From contig ONND01000007.1 in assembly GCA_900319105.1 (NCBI GenBank), positions 55,569-119,568 on the forward strand: DNA of 64,000 bases, written 5' to 3'. Each line of letters opens with the position of its first letter. The stretch's first letter is position 1. A program made the translations under genes and the position numbers. The notes under the pieces were generated by a model. The model had not been told where the DNA came from, made no database searches, and saw only the letters and a program-made list of their open reading frames with translations. Below, one piece after another: positions 1 to 8,800 of this stretch. Source of the DNA: an uncultured Bacteroidales bacterium. Lineage in GTDB: Bacteria; Bacteroidota; Bacteroidia; Bacteroidales; Paludibacteraceae.

Positions 1-1
1 A

Positions 2-199
2 ACCGTCAACGGCAAGACCTTCGTCCAACGTTGTCCAGTCCGTTCAACCAAAGCCCCAACCCCGGCGCAGAACGCCGCCAAACAGCGTTTCGCCGCCATC
101 GCCAAGCTCGTGACACAGATGCTGGCGGAGGGGGCCAAGAAAAGCAGAAAGCAACTGTGGAAAATAGCTACGCAAGCGTATGATGAAGCGAATCAGTAA
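2..199 (+). CDS. Hypothetical protein, 5' end outside window (paralogue of 692..1030)
   Basis: The window opens inside this frame; 65 codons remain before TAA. The visible part (NGKTFVQRC, later AQNAAKQRFAAIAKL) lines up with the middle of the 112-aa protein at 692..1030 (TGKTFTGKL, AQIAAKARFAKVVAA), so the two are paralogues. It is rich in Ala, Lys and Arg and probably helical in its second half. I see no signal peptide, membrane segment or catalytic motif, and the function is unknown. The next small gene overlaps its 3' end by 20 bases, which suggests translational coupling. Confidence 0.55.
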   Translation, partial: TVNGKTFVQRCPVRSTKAPTPAQNAAKQRFAAIAKLVTQMLAEGAKKSRKQLWKIATQAYDEANQ

Positions 200-341
200 A
201 GAGGAGTTGGCGGAGCGGTTGGAGCGCGCGATCGGCGCAAAGGTCGGCATGGCTGGGCTGAACACCCTCCTGTACGGATGGAAGAAATTCCGGAAATACG
301 GAGCCCGATACCTCGATGACGACTTAACGCGAGGGGAGTAG
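180..341 (+). CDS. Small basic hypothetical protein (53 aa)
   Basis: An ATG overlapping the end of the preceding gene opens a 53-codon frame ending in TAG. The product starts MMKRISKEELAERLERAIG and continues with a short segment rich in aromatic and basic residues (LYGWKKFRKYGARYLDDD). A second ATG follows immediately, so the start may be one codon later. It has the same strand and close coupling as the rest of the small-gene cassette. I do not recognise a family. Length, charge and lack of a signal peptide fit a small cytoplasmic, possibly nucleic-acid-binding protein, but that is only a guess. Confidence 0.4.
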   Translation: MMKRISKEELAERLERAIGAKVGMAGLNTLLYGWKKFRKYGARYLDDDLTRGE

Positions 342-558
342 AATCACTTTTGCGCGGCCGATAAGTTGCGTACATCGCAGATTTTTAGTAATTTTGTCGT
401 CGGAATTGAGAGATAAGATAATGAGTTTCCGGGGCGTTTATCGCTTCCTTCTCAGTCTCGGAAACTCAAAAAGGAAGGACTCTAATCCCACGCGTGTAAA
501 AATACTTTGTTAATTACGTCCGGATCTTATCCGGACATTAACCTAAACCTTAACAACT
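342..558. other. Intergenic stretch with possible promoter and a perfect hairpin
   Basis: No gene seen. A TAATTTTG box at 389..396 could be a -7 element, with TTG at 365..367 as a poor -33 partner. A perfect 8-bp palindrome with a 3-base loop (GTCCGGAT-CTT-ATCCGGAC) lies at 518..536, just before the purine/pyrimidine-biased leader of the remnant gene at 559. No U-run follows the hairpin in the + direction. Confidence 0.4.
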
Positions 559-678
559 ATGGCTTTAATTAAACCCGGAGCGTCTTCCCGACGGAACGGG
601 AAGAGCGGCCTCCGCCGGAGCGTCTTCCCGACGGAACGGGAAGAGCGGCCTCCGCCTAGAAGGGCTTTTATAATTTAA
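559..678 (+). pseudogene. Truncated copy of the 692..1030 gene, overrun by a 40-bp tandem repeat
   Basis: The first 17 bases of this frame (ATGGCTTTAATTAAACC) differ at only two positions from the start of the gene at 692 (ATGGCATTTATTAAACC), and both follow the context ..aacTATGGC. After six codons the similarity stops and two exact copies of a 40-bp palindromic unit take over, giving a 39-codon Arg/Pro-rich tail before TAA. The simplest reading is a third paralogue that lost its body when the repeat inserted or recombined. It could still be translated as a short peptide. No function is inferred. Confidence 0.5.
576..655 (+). repeat. Two tandem copies of a 40-bp palindromic GC-rich unit
   Basis: Copies at 576..615 and 616..655 are identical. 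Each contains CTTCCCG and its complement CGGGAAG around ACGGAA, and begins CGGAG and ends CTCCGC, so each can fold as a nested hairpin. It resembles REP-type intergenic palindromes in form only; I cannot assign a family. Confidence 0.85.
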
Positions 679-691
679 TTTTTTATTAACT

Positions 692-1030
692 ATGGCATTT
701 ATTAAACCTATGGCGCTCATCGAAAGTATGCGCAAGAAAGTGTGCATGCACAGCGATGTGTATTTCCGCACAAACAAGCAGACCGGCAAGACCTTCACCG
801 GCAAGCTCTGCAACCCGTCGGACAAGGAACCGAGTGCCGCACAGATCGCCGCGAAAGCACGTTTCGCGAAGGTCGTCGCCGCTGTACGCGCTATCCTCGC
901 CGACCCGACGGAGAAGGCCAAACTGCAGGCGGAGTACAAATCCCAAACCAAGATCGGTTCGCTCTTCGGCTACGCGATGCACAAGCTGAACGGCAACTAC
1001 GACGAGAACGGCGACAAAATAGGAGGCTAA
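692..1030 (+). CDS. Hypothetical protein, 112 aa, small-gene cassette
   Basis: Complete small gene starting ATGGCATTTATT, 112 aa. Residues 1-40 carry MAFIKPMALIESMRKKV and a segment with alternating basic and aromatic residues (HSDVYFRTNKQTGKTF). Residues 50-85 look helical and Ala/Lys-rich, and the C-terminus is Gly/Asn-rich (LNGNYDENGDKIGG). No export signal. It is paralogous to the partial gene at the window edge and to the remnant at 559. The last codons contain the purine-rich AGGAGG just upstream of the lipopeptide gene at 1033, so the two are probably co-translated. The family is not recognised; binding to nucleic acid is possible from the composition but not shown. Confidence 0.65.
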   Translation: MAFIKPMALIESMRKKVCMHSDVYFRTNKQTGKTFTGKLCNPSDKEPSAAQIAAKARFAKVVAAVRAILADPTEKAKLQAEYKSQTKIGSLFGYAMHKLNGNYDENGDKIGG

Positions 1031-1032
1031 TC

Positions 1033-1233
1033 ATGACAAAGAAAGAGATTTTAAAAGTGGTGATCTCCGTGCTGATTGCGGCTCTCACAGCCTTGGCAGC
1101 GGGACTCGGATTGACGAGTTGCAACGTGACGCGGACGATCACGACGCGAAGCGAGGCTTGGCAGAAAGGCGACACCAACGTGGTCATCCAGACCAAGACC
1201 GTCGAGACCTACGACGCGAGCAAGAAACTGTGA
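1033..1233 (+). CDS. Short lipoprotein-like peptide (smalltalk / DUF6486-like)
   Basis: 66 aa. The N-terminus is MTKKEILKVVISVLIAALTA followed by a hydrophobic stretch ending in GLTSC, which reads as one membrane helix or a lipoprotein signal. The tail (NVTRTITTRSEAWQ.., about 35 residues) is polar. The pattern of Lys-rich start, hydrophobic core and TSC matches the short Bacteroidetes proteins annotated as smalltalk or DUF6486, whose role is unknown to me. Start chosen at the ATG two bases after the TAA of the upstream gene, with AGGAGG overlapping that stop. Antisense and alternative-frame readings of this region were discarded. Confidence 0.6.
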   Translation: MTKKEILKVVISVLIAALTALAAGLGLTSCNVTRTITTRSEAWQKGDTNVVIQTKTVETYDASKKL

Positions 1234-1561
1234 TCTTTGAAAGAACATAAACATAGATAAACTATGCAGAGCCGAGGATTATTGATCTGATGATATACTC
1301 GAGGATTACTAATCCGTAGCGATTATTGACCCGCAACGATTTTATCTATGTTTATTGCCGCGGGCGTTTGTACTCCGCAAGGAGTGTGGATTAGGGCGAT
1401 GGAGCGGCATGGAAGCTTGCTTGCAAAGACGCTCAAGCGCACTAAGGCACAGCAGCCCGCAGGGCACAAACGACAAGGTGTTTTATATGTTTATGTTCGT
1501 AAAAAAAATTATTAACTAACCTAAACCCCCTCACGGCGTAGGGAAAAACGCCGAACAATCT
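1234..1561. other. Intergenic region (328 bp) with inverted and direct copies of a 15-19-bp motif
   Basis: No gene seen. The motif TTTATCTATGTTTATGTTC occurs reversed at 1243..1261, its first 15 bases occur directly at 1341..1355, and a variant (TTTTATATGTTTATGTTC) lies at 1481..1498. The first two can pair over 15 bp around a 79-base loop. The block between the second and third copies (about 125 bp) is GC-richer. A similar arrangement recurs at 36783..37027. Confidence 0.5.
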
Positions 1562-1825
1562 ATGGCAAAAGTAGGATGGAGTGCCGGAATTGATTATGTA
1601 TCCGGCGCACTGAGTAAACCCAGTAAGAACGGACAGCACAGCTGTCAGAAAATGCTGCTAGTCAAGGCAGCCGTCAAGACTCGTTCGGAGGACCTCTCCA
1701 AGGTGGATGCCGATCAGGCAGCGTTCCTCGCCCAGAAGGACACCGCAGGTGGCAAGCGCACCATGAACGCCTATCTCTGGAGCCTCGAGTGCGCGACCTA
1801 TGACGCTGCGCACCCGCGTAGCTAA
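1562..1825 (+). CDS. Hypothetical protein, 87 aa
   Basis: Small gene with the same start context (..ctATGGC) as the two paralogues upstream and a leader resembling theirs (ttaactaacctaaacc). The product (MAKVGWSAGIDYVSGALSKP.., 87 aa) is mixed polar with two Cys (HSCQK, LECATYD), no signal peptide and no recognisable motif. It is followed by a strong terminator-like hairpin that closes the cassette. I do not recognise the family. GC-biased codon use matches neighbouring genes, which supports it being real. Confidence 0.55.
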   Translation: MAKVGWSAGIDYVSGALSKPSKNGQHSCQKMLLVKAAVKTRSEDLSKVDADQAAFLAQKDTAGGKRTMNAYLWSLECATYDAAHPRS

Positions 1826-1839
1826 AAGCCTACCCCCAA

Positions 1840-1866
1840 CCCCTCCCTAAAAGGAGGGGCTTTTTC
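1840..1866 (+). terminator. GC-rich hairpin with U-run after the small-gene cassette
   Basis: CCCCTCC (1840..1846) pairs with GGAGGGG (1853..1859), followed by CTTTTTCTT. Read on the other strand the unit continues GGTTGGGGGT, the same layout as the palindrome inside the gene at 11148, so this terminator may be a domesticated repeat copy. Confidence 0.65.
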
Positions 1867-1938
1867 TTATCTCACATTCGTTCGAACGATTAATTTTGCG
1901 ATTTTTCTTATCCTACGGAACGATTATTGATAATTTTC

Positions 1939-1969
1939 TTGCATAATTCAAAAAAAAGCTGTAAATTTG
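1939..1969 (+). promoter_or_regulatory. Bacteroidota promoter for ileS
   Basis: TTG at 1939..1941 and TAAATTTG at 1962..1969, spacer exactly 20 bases with the recurrent A-tract and AGC. Transcription should start near 1975, about 80 bases before ileS. Confidence 0.65.
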
Positions 1970-2056
1970 CAGCCGTTTTTATCGAGTGCGTATGCGCACG
2001 AGGAAAAAACGATCAACTTTGCCATTTTACGGCTTGCAAACGATTACAACTAAAAT

Positions 2057-5000
2057 ATGAAGAAATTTAACGAATACAAACGATTGGATTTGGCTGCGCT
2101 CAGCAAGGAGGTGCTGGCGCAATGGGAGGAAGAAAAACTGTTTGAAAAGAGCGTGAGTACCCGCGAGGGACATCCGCAGTTCTTGTTCTTCGAGGGTCCT
2201 CCTTCGGCAAACGGTATGCCGGGTATTCACCACGTCATGGCGCGTACCATCAAGGATACCTTCTGCCGCTTCAAGACGATGCAGGGTTATCAAGTGCGCC
2301 GAAAGGCGGGGTGGGACACCCACGGCCTGCCGGTGGAGTTAGGCGTAGAGAAAATGCTCGGTATCACCAAAGAGGATATCGGCAAGAAGATCTCCGTCGA
2401 TGAATACAACGCCGCTTGCCGTCGCGAGGTGATGAAATATACCCGCGAATGGACGAACCTCACCAAGCAGATGGGCTACTGGGTCGATCTCGAGGATCCG
2501 TATATCACGTACGATAACAAGTATATCGAGACCCTGTGGTACCTGCTCAAGGAGCTGTACAAGAAAGGTTTCCTTTACAAGGGCTATACGATTCAGCCCT
2601 ATTCACCGGCTGCCGGAACAGGTCTCTCGTCGCACGAGCTCAACCAACCCGGTTGCTACCGTGACGTCAAAGATCTGACGTGTACGGCTAAGTTCCACCT
2701 AAAAGATGGTCGTTATATCATCGCCTGGACGACCACCCCATGGACACTGCCTTCCAACACAGCTCTCTGTGTCGGACCGAAGATCGACTATGTAGCGGTA
2801 GAAACGCCCGCCGGCGACCATATTATCCTCGCGGAAGCGCGTCTGAGTGCTTATCAGAAAGATCTCTGCGGCGTGGACGAGGAAGGCAAGCCCCTGGAGC
2901 CCAAGATTGTTTGGCGCGGCAAAGGTGCTGACCTCGTCGGCCTCGAGTACGAACCCCTCTTCCCCTGGGTCAATCCGGGCGAAGGAGCATTCCGCGTCAT
3001 TCCCGGAGACTACGTTACCACCGAAGATGGTACCGGTATCGTGCATATCGCGCCGACCTTCGGTGCTGACGATAAGAAAGTAGGTGACGCAGCCGGCGTG
3101 CCGGGGCTTTACATGCAGACCAAGAACTACGGTCCCCGTCCGATGGTGGATTTTACCGGTAAGTACTGGAAGATAGAAGACCTCGATGAGGAGTGGGTAA
3201 AAGCCAACGTCAATACCGAGTTGTACGGCAAGTATGCCGGTCGATGGGTGAAGAATGCCTATGACCCGCAGTTCACCGTTGACGGCAAGTACGACGAGGC
3301 TGCTGCATCGAAAGCGGAGTCGCTCGACCTGCACTTGTGTCTCGAGATGAAAAGTGACGGACGTCTCCTCCGTACGGAGAAACACGTTCACTCGTACCCC
3401 CATTGCTGGCGTACCGACAAACCCGTCATCTATTATCCGCTCGACAGTTGGTTTATCCAATCGACCAAGGCACGCGATGAGATGATCGCCCTCAACAAGA
3501 CGATCAACTGGCAACCCGAATCGACCGGAACAGGACGTTTCGGTCAGTGGTTGAATAACCTCAATGACTGGAACCTCTCCCGTTCGCGTTATTGGGGAAC
3601 GCCGCTGCCTATCTGGCGCACCGAAGATGGCGCCGAGGAGATCTGTATCGGTTCGATCGCAGAGTTGTTCGCAGAGATAGACAAATCCGTGAAGGCAGGC
3701 TTCATGCAGGCGAACCCTTGGCCCAAACATATCGTAGGCGACTATAGCAAGGCTAACTATGATCCTTCGGTTATTGATCTCCACCGTCCGTATGTGGACT
3801 CGATCATCCTTGTCTCCCCGTCCGGAAAGCCGATGAAGCGCGAACAGGACCTTATCGATGTATGGTTCGATTCGGGCGCAATGCCTTACGCACAGAACCA
3901 CTATCCGTTTGAGCACGCCGACCTCCCGCGTACCGCTGACTTCATCTCGGAGGGTGTTGACCAGACCCGTGGATGGTTCTTTACGCTCCACGCGATCCAC
4001 ACCATGATAGAAGGAACCGTGGCCTACAAGAATGTCATCTCCAACGGTCTCGTCCTCGATAAGGTAGGCAATAAGATGTCCAAACGTCTGGGTAATGCCG
4101 TGGATCCGTTCGGTGCACTCGATACCTACGGAGCAGATGCTGTTCGGTGGTACATGATGACCAACTCGGCTCCGTGGGAGAACCTCAAGTTCGATCCCGA
4201 AGGTGTGGATGAGGTGCGCCGTAAGTTCTTCGGCACCCTCTATAACACCTATGGCTTCTTTGCCCTCTATGCCAACGTGGACGGGTGGTCGGGTGCGCCC
4301 GACTGCGCGAACAGCCATGCGGCGTTCTCCGAGATCGACAAATGGATCCTTTCCAAACTCAACTCGCTTATCAAAGAGGTTACCGAGGCGTATGAAGCGT
4401 ATGAACCGACCAAAGCAGGACGTGCTATCTCGGATTTTGTACAAGACGACCTCTCTAACTGGTACGTTCGTCTCAACCGCAAACGTTTCTGGGGAGGCGA
4501 GATGAACACGGACAAACAAGCGGCTTACACAACTCTCTATACCTGTCTCAAGACCGTAGCGCAACTCATGGCTCCGAACGCTCCTTTCTATGCCGACCGT
4601 CTCTATCGTGACCTTACGGGCGAAACGGTACACCTCAGCACGTGGCCCAAGGCCGACGAGTCGCTCATTGACAAGACCCTCGAGCGTCAGATGTACCTCG
4701 CGCAGCAGGCAACCTCTACGATCCTCTCTCTCCGCAAACGCGCCGAGAAGAACGTTCGTCAGCCGTTGCAGAAAGCCGTCATCCCGACGCCCGACCAAGA
4801 GACGCAGCGTGCATTGATGCACGTCGCAGACCTCATCAAATCGGAGGTCAACGTCAAGGAACTGGTGATCGTGCCGGCAGAGCAATCGGAGATCCGTCTC
4901 GTCAAGAAGATCAAACCAAATTTCAAAGTGCTCGGTAAGAAAGTGGGTGCGAACATGAAAGCCTTGGCAGCTGCCATCAACGCTATGTCCCAAGACGACA

Positions 5001-5434
5001 TCGCCCAAATGGAAAAAGAAGGTTCTTTTAACTTTCAACTTTCAACTTTCTCCTACACGTTAGTGCAGGAGGATGTAGAAATCCTGACCGAAGACATGCC
5101 GGGCTGGTTGGTAGCAAACAATGGTATTCTGACCATCGCTCTCGACATCGAACTGACGGACGAACTGATCGAAGAAGGTATCGCGCGTGAACTCATCAAC
5201 CGCATCCAGAATCTCCGTAAGTCTTCCGGCCTCGAGATAACCGACCGCATTGAGATTGAACTCGAAGATCGTCCCGAGATCCACAACGCTGTCCTCCATT
5301 GCGGCGAATATATCGCTTCTCAGGTCCTGGCGACCAAACTCGAACTTTCAAACAGCGAAGCGCTCAAACTTTCAAACAGCGAAGCGCTTGAGATGGACGG
5401 CTATAACGTGAATATTAACATTCAAAAAGCATAA
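2057..5434 (+). CDS. ileS: Isoleucine--tRNA ligase
   Basis: Charges tRNA-Ile in the cytoplasm. 1125 aa, the long form of the family. HIGH-type motif GIHH at residues 56-59 within FFEGPPSANGMPGIHH; KMSKR at about 673-677; long connective editing region between them; anticodon-binding domain after about 740. Two oddities lie in the C-terminal part. A heptamer tract (AACTTTC x3) at 5030..5050 adds about seven residues near 992 (NFQLSTF), and two 24-base units at 5339..5386 encode LSNSEAL twice near residues 1095-1110. Both keep the frame, and the C-terminal domain is the most tolerant part of this enzyme. A long open frame on the opposite strand is a shadow. The lipoprotein gene follows 4 bases later. 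Confidence 0.95.
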   Translation: MKKFNEYKRLDLAALSKEVLAQWEEEKLFEKSVSTREGHPQFLFFEGPPSANGMPGIHHVMARTIKDTFCRFKTMQGYQVRRKAGWDTHGLPVELGVEKMLGITKEDIGKKISVDEYNAACRREVMKYTREWTNLTKQMGYWVDLEDPYITYDNKYIETLWYLLKELYKKGFLYKGYTIQPYSPAAGTGLSSHELNQPGCYRDVKDLTCTAKFHLKDGRYIIAWTTTPWTLPSNTALCVGPKIDYVAVETPAGDHIILAEARLSAYQKDLCGVDEEGKPLEPKIVWRGKGADLVGLEYEPLFPWVNPGEGAFRVIPGDYVTTEDGTGIVHIAPTFGADDKKVGDAAGVPGLYMQTKNYGPRPMVDFTGKYWKIEDLDEEWVKANVNTELYGKYAGRWVKNAYDPQFTVDGKYDEAAASKAESLDLHLCLEMKSDGRLLRTEKHVHSYPHCWRTDKPVIYYPLDSWFIQSTKARDEMIALNKTINWQPESTGTGRFGQWLNNLNDWNLSRSRYWGTPLPIWRTEDGAEEICIGSIAELFAEIDKSVKAGFMQANPWPKHIVGDYSKANYDPSVIDLHRPYVDSIILVSPSGKPMKREQDLIDVWFDSGAMPYAQNHYPFEHADLPRTADFISEGVDQTRGWFFTLHAIHTMIEGTVAYKNVISNGLVLDKVGNKMSKRLGNAVDPFGALDTYGADAVRWYMMTNSAPWENLKFDPEGVDEVRRKFFGTLYNTYGFFALYANVDGWSGAPDCANSHAAFSEIDKWILSKLNSLIKEVTEAYEAYEPTKAGRAISDFVQDDLSNWYVRLNRKRFWGGEMNTDKQAAYTTLYTCLKTVAQLMAPNAPFYADRLYRDLTGETVHLSTWPKADESLIDKTLERQMYLAQQATSTILSLRKRAEKNVRQPLQKAVIPTPDQETQRALMHVADLIKSEVNVKELVIVPAEQSEIRLVKKIKPNFKVLGKKVGANMKALAAAINAMSQDDIAQMEKEGSFNFQLSTFSYTLVQEDVEILTEDMPGWLVANNGILTIALDIELTDELIEEGIARELINRIQNLRKSSGLEITDRIEIELEDRPEIHNAVLHCGEYIASQVLATKLELSNSEALKLSNSEALEMDGYNVNINIQKA
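5030..5050 (+). repeat. Heptamer tract (AACTTTC x3) inside ileS
   Basis: Three exact 7-base units, 21 bases in total, so the frame is kept. The same unit recurs after hipA (29471..29503). Confidence 0.85.
5339..5386 (+). repeat. Two tandem 24-bp units inside ileS
   Basis: Copies at 5339..5362 and 5363..5386 differ at one base and encode (L/K)LSNSEAL twice. Each holds an ACTTTCAAACAGCGAAGCG core, combining the ACTTTC heptamer sequence with an AGCGnAGCG core like that of the CGGTCTGTCAG family. Confidence 0.85.
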
Positions 5435-5438
5435 CACA

Positions 5439-5843
5439 ATGAAAAAGTTATTGTATGTGGCATTCATTGCCATCGTAGGCATATGCCTCGTTAGTTGTGA
5501 AAAAGGACAAAAAGAATTCTACCTCTCTGACCTCCAAGGAGAGTGGGTGGAAGATGGAACGACGCACCATGTGCGCTTTACCACAGAGGCGGCTGACGAA
5601 CCCAACTATTTCTGGGGATGCGAATGGGGCGTTGATGATATCGAATATGAAGATCTGGTGTACCATGGTAATGGCTGGTTCAAGTACAACCTGAACGAGA
5701 AAAACCTCCTGGAGGTGCATATGATGGACTATGGCTGGGCAGATATCCCTAAACAGTACATCATGGTAACACTGACCAAATCGAAGATGACCTTCTATCC
5801 GAAGGACTTCAAGAAAGAAAAGAAAAACTTCACTAAACTATAA
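5439..5843 (+). CDS. Small lipoprotein of unknown function
   Basis: 134 aa. N-terminal signal MKKLLYVAFIAIVGICLVSC gives a lipobox (LVSC) with Cys at residue 20, so the product should be anchored to a membrane outside the cytoplasm. The mature part starts EKGQKEFYLSDLQGEWVEDG and is rich in Trp, Tyr and acidic residues, with predicted beta strands; DLQGEW followed by strands is reminiscent of lipocalin-like Bacteroidetes lipoproteins, but this is weak. It sits 4 bases after ileS and 5 bases before the AsmA-like gene, so it is probably in the same transcript. Nothing supports a specific function. Confidence 0.7.
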   Translation: MKKLLYVAFIAIVGICLVSCEKGQKEFYLSDLQGEWVEDGTTHHVRFTTEAADEPNYFWGCEWGVDDIEYEDLVYHGNGWFKYNLNEKNLLEVHMMDYGWADIPKQYIMVTLTKSKMTFYPKDFKKEKKNFTKL

Positions 5844-5848
5844 ACGCT

Positions 5849-8800
5849 ATGAAACGCGCATTCAAAATCATAGGCTGGACACTGTTGGGTCTGGTGCTGA
5901 CGGTAGTGATCGTCGCTTGCGTGGCAATCTACATCGTCTTCACACCCGAGCGTCTGACGCCTATTGCCCGCCAGGCAGCTGCGCAGTACGTAACCTGCGA
6001 GCACGAGATCGGCGAAGTCGATTTGACTTTCTTCTCCACTTTCCCGTATTTCGGACTGTCGGTCAAGGATGTTTTGTTGGTCAATCCCAAGGAAGGCGCA
6101 CAGAACGACACCCTCTTGTCCGTGCCCGAACTGGTAGCTTCCGTCAAACTGCTGGATGCTATTAACGGCGACATTTTTGTTAAGCGTTTTCGCCTCAACA
6201 AGGCTACAGCGAATGTGTTCATTGCGGCGGACGGTACCACCAATTTTGATGTGTTCGCACTGCCTCAGGATACTACGCCTAAACAGGAGGATACGATCCC
6301 GGGATGGCAACTGAAATCCATCGGTTGGGACGAGGACTTGGTAATAGACGCCCGCACATTGACCTTTGTGGACAACAAGGATACAATCACTGCATCGTTG
6401 TATAATACCAATCTTGTATTGGCAGGCTGGGAGAGAGATACCCTGCAGGGCGCTAAGCTGGACCTTGTCTCGGAGCAGGTCAATGCTTCTGTCAAGGGAG
6501 TGGAATATGCCAAGGATATGAAATTGAAGCTCCACTTGCCGGTGTTATACGGCTTGTCAGACGAGGGCAATCATCTCTACATGGAAGGCGTGGAACTGGC
6601 TGTTAATCAGTTTGGTTTGGCGCTGGACGGCGAAGTGAGCACACCCTGTTTCGCTTCTAATCAATATACGATGGACCTCAGCCTGAAGACCGGCGAATGG
6701 CAGATATCCGAGGTGCTGGCGTTGGTGCCTGATAAGTTCAAAGCTGCGCTGAGCGATCTCGCCGTGGACGGCCAGATCCGTTTGGAGGCTGCGGCGCAAG
6801 GCTGTTATGCTGATTCGATCCTTCCGGCTGTGCAAGCGCATGTTGTACTCAAGAATGGCGAAGGAGCATATAAACCTATCCCATACACGCTTCGTGATGT
6901 AACTCTGGACGCAACTGCAGACCTTCATATGAACAAAGGCGAGAAATCAACCGCGACAATCAAGACGCTCAAAGCCAAAACGAAAGAGTCGAGTATCGCC
7001 GCAGAAGGAAAAGTGGAGGACCTGTTGGGCAACTTGATAGCCAACCTTTCTCTGGCTCTGGATGCCAACCTGCCGGACTTCGCCTATTTCATGCCGGAGA
7101 AGATGACCCTCACCGGTACGGCGAAAGGAAAGGCCAAAGCGCGTGTACGACTCGATGACCTCAATCCGTTGCGTCTGGAGAAGAGCAAGGTAGAGGCGGA
7201 CCTCACGCTGAAGGATATCCATTATGCGATGGATTCGATGGTAGTCGATCTGCCAAAGACCCAAGCACGTATCCAACTGCCGAACCCCCAACCCTCGCAG
7301 CCCAAACTCAAATGGGCGCGTATTGACTTGGAGACACAGCAGGTGGATGCCACAATGGCAATGCCGCTGATCGCTTCACTGAAAGCATCGAAGATCCAGC
7401 TGGAGGCAGGTAATGTGCTCTCCAATGATCCGGTTCTTCATGCCGGCTTGGCATTGCAGACGGAGCAACCGATAGGCGTACAGATGGATTCGATGGCAGT
7501 GACCTTAGCCGCTCCCAAACTGAAAGCATTTGTGGCCTACAACACCAAGGATACCACCGTCATGCCGGAGGTGCAGGCATCACTCGACTGCCAGGCGCTG
7601 AACGGCTATTTCAAGGATATCAAGGCCGATCTCCAGCCGACGCAGTTGGAAGCTTCGCTCAGCGGTAGCCGTAGCGACAAGAAGATACCGGTCGTACGCT
7701 CCAAACTGAATACACAAGGCTGCGCCGTGAACATCGGTCAGGAGTTAGCTGCTAAAACCGGAGTGTTAGCTTTAGAAGCCGCTTCGCGCTATACCGCCGA
7801 CGGAGAGAACATACTGCTGCAACTCAACCCGCGCTTGAAAGTGAACCTCAAGAAAGGCGAGTTGTCCATCCCCGAGCGGTTACCCGAGATAGTGAAAATA
7901 CCGTCTATCGAGTTCAGTTATTCGAACCGCGAGATGACGATCGAGAACTCCCGTGTAGAGTTAGGTCATTCGGATTTGAACCTGAAAGGAAACGTGCGCA
8001 ATATCGGTCGGTGGTTCCGGCATGATTCCATCCTGATAGGCGAACTGGATATCGTCTCCGATCATTGCGACGCAAACCAGCTCTTAACATGGTTCAGCGC
8101 GGATAGCGGTTCGGAAGAGAAGCCTGCCGCAGAGGAAACAAAACTGGTAGAAAAGACTGTCGCTACCACTTCCCCTGAGGGGAAGACGGATGTGGTTCCC
8201 GAAAAAGAGCCGTTCCTTGTGCCTACCGATGTCGATCTCGCGCTCAATACGCATATCCGCGAGGTGGAGATCTTTGAGCAGGTAGCCAAAGACCTGAAGG
8301 GCGGACTCTATGTGAAAGACGGTAAACTGATCCTCGATGAGGTCGGTTTCATCTGCCATGCCGCCAAACTGCAGTTGACCGCTATCTATCGCACCCCGAG
8401 ACGTAACCACCTCTATCTCGGACTCGACTATCATATGGTCGATGTGAAGATAGACGAGCTGCTGAAAATGATCCCGAATCTGAACGAGATGGTGCCGATG
8501 CTTAGTTCCTTCAAGGGCGAAGCGGATTTCCACCTGGCGGCTGAGACCTATCTCAATAGCCAGTACCAGCCGAAGATGAGTACCCTCCGCGGCGCGTCGT
8601 CGCTGACCGGAAAAGACCTCGTCGTGATGGATGGTGCTACTTTCTCCAAGATCAGCAAACTGCTGATGTTCAAGAAGAAGACGGAGAACAAGATCGATTC
8701 GCTCAATGCCGAGATCACCGTCTATAAGAATGAGATCGACGTCTATCCGCTCTGCGTTTCGATGGATAACTACATGGTCGCACTCGGCGGACGCCACCGC

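Noticed and set aside
2699-5038. 779-codon open frame antisense to ileS
   Set aside because: It lies entirely within a clearly coding IleS gene, has no plausible start signal or domain, and arises from codon bias.
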